This document shows, piece after piece, positions 5,894 through 11,291 of a stretch of DNA of 11,291 nucleotides. The notes under the pieces were generated by a model. It was not told where the DNA came from. It saw nothing but the letters and a program-made list of their open reading frames with translations, and did not search any database. This DNA is from Desulfosarcina sp. (GTDB taxonomy: Bacteria; Desulfobacterota; Desulfobacteria; Desulfobacterales; Desulfosarcinaceae). The DNA lies in the NCBI GenBank assembly GCA_030642405.1, contig DAOWNV010000062.1, positions 1 to 11,291 on the forward strand. Direction: 5' to 3'. The stretch's first letter is position 1, and each line of letters opens with the position of its first letter. The position numbers and the translations under genes were made by a program.

Positions 5894-8131
5894 TCAAGCG
5901 TAACCAAAAGTAAGTTCCTCACCCTTTATATCCAAATCGACCGATCCACCTTTTTCCAATTTTCCGAACAGGATTTCATCCGCTAGCTTATCTTTAATCT
6001 CGGTCTGGATGACACGGGCTAGCGGTCGTGCGCCGTATTGGGGATCGTAGCCCTTCTTGGCCAGGTATTTTCTCACCATATCTGAGTAACCTATTGAAAC
6101 TTTTTTTCTGGCCAACTGGTCGGCAAACTCATTCATGAATTTGTCAACAATCCTCTCCATAATCACCAGATCCAGGGAGTTAAAGCCTACAATTCCATCC
6201 AAACGGTTCCTGAATTCCGGGCTGAAGATTCTTTCAATGGCTTTTTGTCCCTTGCCGGAGGAGTCCGATTTCGTGTCACCAAAACCAATTGATGACCTGC
6301 TCATCTCCCGCGACCCTGCATTGGATGTCATCATAATGATAACATTACGGAAATCAGCTTTTTTGCCGTTGTTGTCAGTTAACGTAGCATGATCCATAAT
6401 TTGGAGAAGAATATTAAAAAGGTCTTCATGTGCTTTTTCGATTTCATCCAACAAAAGGACACAATAAGGGTGTTTGCGAACACCGTCGGTAAGCAATCCA
6501 CCCTGATCGAAGCCAATGTATCCAGGAGGAGCGCCAATCAACCGGGCAACGGCATGCTTTTCCATATACTCGCTCATGTCATAGCGCATGAATTCAACAT
6601 CCAGATGCCTGGCCACCTGGCGGGCCACTTCCGTCTTTCCGACACCGGTGGGACCGGTAAACAAAAAGGATCCCACAGGTTTTTCAGGAAGGCCGAGTCC
6701 AGCCCTGGATCGCTTGATTGCCGTCACCAAAGCATCAATGGCATCATCCTGGCCGAAAACAACATGTCTAAGCTTATCACCAAATTTTTCAAGCTTGGCC
6801 TTGTCAGGCGTGGAAATATTGACAGCCGGAATGCGAGCGATCTTGGCGACAACCTTTTCAATGTCCGAAGGATGTATCCGTTTTCGGTTTGCTGGGCCGG
6901 CAAGCCGGATAGCGGCGCCTGCTTCATCGATGACATCAATGGCCTTGTCGGGTAGAAAACGATCATTGATATATTTTGCAGACAACTCGCATGCAGCCTT
7001 CAGCGCTGCATCCGTATACTCAATTTTGTGATGTTCCTCATAGCGGGATCGCAACCCTTTGAGAATCTTAACCGATTCCTTGATTGGTGGTTCCAGAATA
7101 TCGATCTTTTCGAACCGACGAGACAAGGCCCGATCTTTTTCAAAATGATTTTTATACTCTTCATACGTGGTGGAACCCATGCAGCGAAGCTCACCAGTGG
7201 AAAGAAAAGGTTTGAGAATATTGCTGGCATCCATGGAACCACTGCTGGTTGCACCGGCACCCACGATGGTATGTATCTCGTCGATAAATAAAATCGCGTT
7301 TTTCCGTTTTTTCAATTCTTCCACAACACCTTTAAGCCGTTGCTCGAAATCCCCTCTGAATTTCGACCCGGCTAACATGCCTCCCAGATCCAGAGAAAAG
7401 ATCCGAACCTCTTTCAACAAATCAGGCACCTCACCGCTCCATATCTGCTGGGCCAGCCCTTCCGCCATGGCAGTCTTCCCGACCCCAGGATCGCCTACAA
7501 AAATTGGGTTGTTTTTCCTTCGGCGACAAAGGACCTGCATGGTTCGCAACATCTCCATTTCACGTCCAATCAACGGATCCAGTTTGCCTTTGGCCGCCCG
7601 GTCGATAAGATTGATGGTGTAAGTTTCCAGCGGGCCGGCTTTCTTTTTAACGGTCTTCTTCTGAGCCGGTGTATCTTTCTCAGTTGTTTCTTCAACCCCA
7701 TCGCCGGGAAAGTCATGGGAAATGACGCGCAGTACATCCAACCGTGAAATGCCTTCTTCCTTCAGGTAATGAACTGCATGGGAATCCTTTTCCAAAAAGA
7801 TGGAGGCGATAATATCGCTGACCGCAACCTCTTTTTTCTCTGCGGAACGCACATGGTTGACCGCCCGTTGAATCACACGCTGGAAACCAATGGTCTGCTG
7901 TAGCACATACTCACTCTCTTCAGGAAGCATCTCCATGGTTTCATTGAAAAATGTCTCCAAACGGACTTTTATTCCATCTGCATTTCCGCCGCATTTCTCC
8001 ATGATTTCAAGCCCTGAACGGTCATGCAAGATGGCGAATAGCACATGTTCCACACTTACGTATTCATGGCGTCTTTTTTTTGCCTCTCGCACTGCAAAGC
8101 CCAATGTAGCACTGAGTTCTTTACTGATCAT
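5894..8131 (-). CDS. clpA: ATP-dependent Clp protease ATP-binding subunit ClpA
   Basis: This 745-residue AAA+ unfoldase feeds substrates to ClpP. Domains in order (numbered from the ATG at 8131): Clp N-domain (about 1-140), where ClpS docks; a Lys/Glu/Thr-rich linker (about 145-168); AAA module 1 with Walker A GDPGVGKT (213-220) and Walker B ILFIDE (280-285); AAA module 2 with GPTGVGKT (493-500) and VLLLDE (558-563); the IGF loop that inserts into ClpP (615-617, in SRSSIGFGD); and the C-terminal small domain with YDPQYGARPL. There is no long coiled-coil middle domain, which excludes ClpB/ClpC. A TTG at 8137 would add two residues, but the ATG gives the usual ClpA start (MISKELSATL; compare the E. 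coli MLNQELELSL). An AGGAA lies 9 nt ahead. The gap to the clpS stop is 6 bp. clpP is not in this window. Confidence 0.97.
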   Translation of the reverse strand: MISKELSATLGFAVREAKKRRHEYVSVEHVLFAILHDRSGLEIMEKCGGNADGIKVRLETFFNETMEMLPEESEYVLQQTIGFQRVIQRAVNHVRSAEKKEVAVSDIIASIFLEKDSHAVHYLKEEGISRLDVLRVISHDFPGDGVEETTEKDTPAQKKTVKKKAGPLETYTINLIDRAAKGKLDPLIGREMEMLRTMQVLCRRRKNNPIFVGDPGVGKTAMAEGLAQQIWSGEVPDLLKEVRIFSLDLGGMLAGSKFRGDFEQRLKGVVEELKKRKNAILFIDEIHTIVGAGATSSGSMDASNILKPFLSTGELRCMGSTTYEEYKNHFEKDRALSRRFEKIDILEPPIKESVKILKGLRSRYEEHHKIEYTDAALKAACELSAKYINDRFLPDKAIDVIDEAGAAIRLAGPANRKRIHPSDIEKVVAKIARIPAVNISTPDKAKLEKFGDKLRHVVFGQDDAIDALVTAIKRSRAGLGLPEKPVGSFLFTGPTGVGKTEVARQVARHLDVEFMRYDMSEYMEKHAVARLIGAPPGYIGFDQGGLLTDGVRKHPYCVLLLDEIEKAHEDLFNILLQIMDHATLTDNNGKKADFRNVIIMMTSNAGSREMSRSSIGFGDTKSDSSGKGQKAIERIFSPEFRNRLDGIVGFNSLDLVIMERIVDKFMNEFADQLARKKVSIGYSDMVRKYLAKKGYDPQYGARPLARVIQTEIKDKLADEILFGKLEKGGSVDLDIKGEELTFGYA

Positions 8132-8137
8132 CGTCAA

Positions 8138-8446
8138 TTATTCCTGTTCCATGCTGCAACGCAGCGGATAGCCGTTTTCATAAGCAAAGTTATGAACCGT
8201 CTCGACCTTGGTTTCAGCAATTTCATAGGGATAGATACCGCATACACCAATACCTTTCCGGTGGACATTCAGCATAATTGTTGCTGCCGCTTCAGGCGAT
8301 TTTTTAAATACATACATCAAGACTTCGACAACAAACTCCATGGTGGTGTAGTCATCGTTATGCAACAACACCCGATACATGGGAGGTTCTTTTGTCTCAT
8401 CACGGGTTTCCGATAACGTTTCTTGTTCGATCTGCGTTCTTGACAT
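8138..8446 (-). CDS. clpS: ATP-dependent Clp protease adaptor ClpS
   Basis: This 102-aa adaptor recognises N-degrons (Leu, Phe, Tyr, Trp at the N terminus) and hands them to ClpA. A disordered, acidic/polar N-terminal extension (1-20) precedes the compact domain starting at PPMYRVLLHNDDYT. Substrate-pocket residues are in place: Asn30-Asp31-Asp32, the gatekeeper Met36 and His62 (LNVHRKG), followed by VCGIYPYEIAETKVETV, which contains the ClpA-docking surface. Length and layout closely match E. coli ClpS. It is the first gene of the clpS-clpA-aat unit, with only 6 bp before the clpA ATG. The ATG at 8446 has no clear Shine-Dalgarno sequence; the next Met is inside the conserved domain, so this start is preferred. 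Confidence 0.97.
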   Translation of the reverse strand: MSRTQIEQETLSETRDETKEPPMYRVLLHNDDYTTMEFVVEVLMYVFKKSPEAAATIMLNVHRKGIGVCGIYPYEIAETKVETVHNFAYENGYPLRCSMEQE

Positions 8447-8484
8447 TAGTTAATGCATCTTTGAGTTTGTTGAGCTCATTTTGA

Positions 8485-8514
8485 ATTATAATCATCACCA
8501 CTATGGGTTGTAAA
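8485..8514 (-). promoter_or_regulatory. Strong sigma70-type promoter for clpS-clpA-aat
   Basis: Read on the minus strand: TTTACA (8514-8509, 5/6 to the -35 consensus), an 18-bp spacer, then a perfect TATAAT (8490-8485). Transcription would start near 8478, about 30 nt before the clpS ATG. This is the best promoter match I find in the window. Confidence 0.6.
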
Positions 8515-8589
8515 GTGCATTTCTTGAACTGGATATCGGTATCATTGTGGGGGCTATTGAGAAAAAACGCACTAACACCCAAGAAAAAT

Positions 8590-8621
8590 CAACATTTTGG
8601 TCAGGCAACATTTGGGTCAGG
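8590..8621. repeat. Tandem duplication of a 16-bp unit (15/16 identical)
   Basis: CAACATTTTGGTCAGG (8590-8605) is followed immediately by CAACATTTGGGTCAGG (8606-8621), with one T/G difference. The pair lies 9 bp downstream of the phosphoesterase stop and over 70 bp upstream of the clpS -35 box. It could be a recent slippage duplication or a pair of protein-binding sites. Confidence 0.6.
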
Positions 8622-8630
8622 ATAGATCTG

Positions 8631-9092
8631 TCAAACGTCAAGAATAATGATACGGGAATGAACGGTTCCGTTTTCAATACGGATACGGGCTACGGAAACC
8701 GGATAGTCGTGTCTACGATGTCCGGCGCTTCCAGGATTCAGATAAATAACCCCATCTTTTTCAAAAATGTCCGGACGGTGGGTGTGTCCGTGAACTACAA
8801 CCTTGATCCCTGCAGACGGTGGGTCCACATCCAACTGGTATAAATCATGGAGAATGTAAAAAAAGAGACCTGAAATCTTAAGCATTTCAGTTACCGGTAG
8901 CAGGTTTGACCAGGTACCGTAATCCATGTTTCCGCGTACGGCCACAATTGGAGCAATTCGCTTGAGCCGGTTGAGAACATCATCATCGCCTACATCACCG
9001 GCATGCAGGATCTGATCACATCCGGATAGTGCCTTTTCCACCTCAGGCCGTAAGAGGCCATGGGTGTCGGAGAGGATGCCTATGATTGTCAT
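8631..9092 (-). CDS. YfcE/MJ0936-family metallophosphoesterase
   Basis: This is a 153-aa protein, close to the minimal size of the family, with the full two-metal phosphoesterase set: SDTHG (D9, H11), HAGDVGD (D33), RGNMD (N55, D57), LHD (H82) and VVHGHTH (H101, H103, H105). Family members hydrolyse phosphodiesters such as bis-p-nitrophenyl phosphate or 2',3'-cyclic nucleotides in vitro; the natural substrate is usually unknown. It is cytoplasmic, with no signal peptide. ATG 9092 is preferred: it overlaps the secA stop as ATGA and gives the usual family N terminus MTIIGILSDTHG. A GTG at 9104 would add four residues and a longer overlap. Tight coupling suggests co-translation with secA, but need not mean a shared function. 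Confidence 0.9.
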   Translation of the reverse strand: MTIIGILSDTHGLLRPEVEKALSGCDQILHAGDVGDDDVLNRLKRIAPIVAVRGNMDYGTWSNLLPVTEMLKISGLFFYILHDLYQLDVDPPSAGIKVVVHGHTHRPDIFEKDGVIYLNPGSAGHRRHDYPVSVARIRIENGTVHSRIIILDV

Positions 9093-11291
9093 CGTCCACA
9101 ACACTTCTTATATTTTTTTCCGCTCCCACACGGACAAGGGGTATTTCGTCCAATTTTCTCCGATTCCCTTTTCACCGGCTTTTTTGCCGCCGGGACGTCC
9201 CCTCCTCCTGAAAAAATTAGTTTCTGTTCTTTGGGTTTTTGCAGGTCTTCGATATGCTCGGGTTCAGCCAATTGTATGCGAAACAGGATCCCCAGAGTTT
9301 CCGACTTAATCCGTTCGATGGTTTCCTGAAACATTTCGAACCCTTCTTTTTTATACACAAGCAATGGATTCTGCTGGGCGTACCCCCTTAGTCCGATTCC
9401 CTCTTTCAGGTGATCCATGGACAGCAAATGGTCTTTCCACAAGTTATCCACGGTATGCAACATGATCATCCGTTCCAGTTGCCGGAAATCATTTCCACCG
9501 CCAAACAAGGTCTCTTTTTCTTTATAAATGCCATTTGCCTGTTCATAAATGACCTGGGCAAGCCCTTCGTCATTAAGACCGTCCAAGGTGTTTTCATCCA
9601 AATCCGGCATCCTTATATTGAACTGCTGGAATACGGCATCCGAAATCCCTTCCCAATCCCAATCTTCCGGGAGCACCCTCTCGTCGCAGAACTTTTCGGC
9701 TATCCCTTCCGAACTCTCCAACATGATATCCTCAATTGTTTCTTTCAGATCGACACCAGTTAGCAGGTCCCTTCGCTGCTTATAAATCACCTCGCGCTGC
9801 TGGTTCATGACATCGTCATATTCCAGTAAGTGTTTTCTTATATCGAAGTTGTGCGCTTCCACCTTGGACTGAGCATTTTCGATAGCACGACTGATCAAAT
9901 TGTGCTCGATGGGTTCTCCCTCTTCCATACCCAGGCGTTCCATGATGCTGGTAATTCGCTCTCCTCCGAAAATGCGCAGTAAATCATCTTCAAGGGCCAG
10001 ATAGAATCGTGACGAACCTGGATCCCCCTGCCGCCCGGATCGGCCCCGCAACTGATTGTCAATCCGACGGCTCTCGTGACGTTCGGTACCAAGGATATGA
10101 AGGCCGCCAAGTGCAGTCACCCCCTCACCCAGAACGATATCCGTACCACGTCCGGCCATATTGGTAGAAATGGTCACAGCTCCCTTTTGACCGGCCATGG
10201 AAATGATCTCGGCCTCTTTCTCGTGGTTCTTGGCGTTTAGCACTTCATGGGGGATACCATGTTTCTTTAACTTTTTTGCAAGTTGCTCGGAGATATCGAT
10301 GGATACCGTACCCACCAATACCGGCTGTCCTTTTTTATTAAGCGCTTTGATCTCCTCGATGGCCGCGTTGAATTTTTCTCTCCGGGTTTTGTAAATCACA
10401 TCAGAAAAATCATTCCGGATCATGTCCACATTCGTGGGAATCACCGACACGTCCAGATTGTAGATTTTTTTAAACTCAGCCGCTTCCGTATCCGCCGTTC
10501 CAGTCATCCCCGATAATTTATCGTACATGCGGAAATAGTTCTGAAAAGTGATGGTGGCCAGGGTCTGGTTTTCGTTTTCAATTTTTACGTTTTCTTTCGC
10601 CTCCAATGCCTGGTGAAGCCCTTCACTGTAGCGGCGGCCGGGCATGAGTCTGCCCGTAAATTCGTCTACAATGATCACTCCTCCCTCTTTTACAATATAA
10701 TCCACATCTCGCTTGAACAGCGTGTGTGCTTTCAGGGCCTGGTTGGTGTGATGGAGGAGTTCGATATTTCCGGAATCATAAAGATTCTCCACCTGCAGCA
10801 ACTGCTCGGCATGGGCAATGCCATCTTCGGTAAGCGCTGCACTACGGGCTTTTTCATCGATTTTATAGTCGTCTTCCGCATTTAATAGGGGTATGATTCC
10901 GTTGACCTGGTAGTAAAGATTAGTAGATTTCTCGGCAGGGCCGGAAATAATCAACGGTGTCCTTGCTTCATCAACAAGAATGCTGTCCACTTCATCCACA
11001 ATAGCAAAGTAGAGTTCCCGTTGAACCAGCGAATCCGAATCGAATTTCATGTTGTCCCGAAGATAATCGAAACCGAATTCGTTGTTGGTCCCGTACGCAA
11101 CATCAGAGCCGTAAGCTTCTTTCCGTTGATGGTCGTCAAGCCCATGATGGATCGTCCCCACGGTCAGACCCAAAAATTGGTAAATCTGCCCCATCCATTC
11201 CGTATCGCGCCGTGCTAAATAATCATTGACCGTGATCACATGAACCCCTCTTCCGGTCAACGAATTCAGATAGACTGGTAGCGTCGCCACC
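9089..11291 (-). CDS. secA: Preprotein translocase ATPase subunit SecA (N terminus outside window)
   Basis: About 734 residues are visible. The frame runs off the right edge just after the expected position of Walker A, so roughly the first 100 residues are missing and the GTG at 11290 is not a real start. SecA drives post-translational protein export through SecYEG at the inner membrane. Visible landmarks, numbered from codon 11290: VNDYLARRD (21-29), TNNEFGFDYLRDN (68-80), the Walker B/DEAD-like region VDEVDSILVDEARTPL (98-113), GMTGTADTEA (261-270), TNMAGRGTDIVLG (376-388) and RGRSGRQGDPGSSRF (415-429). The C-terminal zinc motif CPCGSGKKYKKCC (719-731, CxC-x8-CC) binds SecB and lipid. The segment between GTDIVLG and GGLHILGTERH is short compared with the insert in E. 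coli SecA. The stop overlaps the phosphoesterase start (ATGA). Confidence 0.97.
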   Translation of the reverse strand, partial: VATLPVYLNSLTGRGVHVITVNDYLARRDTEWMGQIYQFLGLTVGTIHHGLDDHQRKEAYGSDVAYGTNNEFGFDYLRDNMKFDSDSLVQRELYFAIVDEVDSILVDEARTPLIISGPAEKSTNLYYQVNGIIPLLNAEDDYKIDEKARSAALTEDGIAHAEQLLQVENLYDSGNIELLHHTNQALKAHTLFKRDVDYIVKEGGVIIVDEFTGRLMPGRRYSEGLHQALEAKENVKIENENQTLATITFQNYFRMYDKLSGMTGTADTEAAEFKKIYNLDVSVIPTNVDMIRNDFSDVIYKTRREKFNAAIEEIKALNKKGQPVLVGTVSIDISEQLAKKLKKHGIPHEVLNAKNHEKEAEIISMAGQKGAVTISTNMAGRGTDIVLGEGVTALGGLHILGTERHESRRIDNQLRGRSGRQGDPGSSRFYLALEDDLLRIFGGERITSIMERLGMEEGEPIEHNLISRAIENAQSKVEAHNFDIRKHLLEYDDVMNQQREVIYKQRRDLLTGVDLKETIEDIMLESSEGIAEKFCDERVLPEDWDWEGISDAVFQQFNIRMPDLDENTLDGLNDEGLAQVIYEQANGIYKEKETLFGGGNDFRQLERMIMLHTVDNLWKDHLLSMDHLKEGIGLRGYAQQNPLLVYKKEGFEMFQETIERIKSETLGILFRIQLAEPEHIEDLQKPKEQKLIFSGGGDVPAAKKPVKRESEKIGRNTPCPCGSGKKYKKCCGR

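Noticed and set aside
6389..7622. Several + strand frames of 85-190 codons antisense to clpA
   Set aside because: They mirror the strongly conserved clpA reading frame, have no start signals, and encode no recognisable protein.
8131..8137. TTG at 8137 as the clpA start
   Set aside because: It directly abuts the clpS stop. The ATG two codons later has better Shine-Dalgarno spacing and gives the usual ClpA N terminus.
1..11291. Mobile element, CRISPR array, toxin-antitoxin or defence system
   Set aside because: I saw no transposase or integrase motifs, no regularly spaced repeats, no tRNA-like attachment site and no defence-type genes on either strand.

Overview
The window looks like ordinary chromosome from an anaerobic bacterium of moderate GC content. 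A Desulfobacterota (deltaproteobacterial) sulfate reducer or relative fits best. The reasons are a two-subunit indolepyruvate:ferredoxin oxidoreductase (IorA/IorB), a ClpS-ClpA-Aat N-degron cassette, and the general look of the proteins. This assignment is inference; no rRNA or tRNA gene is present to anchor it. I see no insertion sequence, phage gene, CRISPR array or integration site.

Left part (1-1835): the C-terminal end of an unrecognised, very basic protein enters from the left edge on the + strand. It converges on a minus-strand pair: a 91-aa protein of unknown function and, 65 bp downstream, a complete metal-dependent amidohydrolase. An AT-rich divergent intergenic region of 368 bp (1836-2203) follows. 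It holds a candidate promoter for the rightward genes and a 14-bp exact direct repeat with a nearby inverted half copy.

Middle part (2204-5161, + strand): iorA and iorB form a tight operon (9-bp gap) for ferredoxin-linked oxidative decarboxylation of aryl pyruvates. After a 270-bp intergenic stretch with dyad symmetries comes khpA, a small KH-domain RNA-binding protein. It lacks the ribosomal-protein and tRNA-modification neighbours it often has elsewhere.

Right part (5177-11291, minus strand): clpS, clpA and aat run in that order from a good sigma70-type promoter. Together they make an N-degron pathway: Aat tags N termini, ClpS recognises them, and ClpA unfolds the substrate for ClpP, which is not in the window. 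Further right, secA (cut by the window edge) overlaps a small YfcE-type metallophosphoesterase gene by an ATGA stop/start.

Most of the window is readily explained housekeeping and central metabolism. The points most worth a second look are a His in place of an expected cluster Cys in IorA, the unassigned 91-aa protein with a FlgM-like short motif, the dyad at the khpA promoter/leader, and the repeat set in the ior upstream region. I did not find convincing evidence of a wholly new system.
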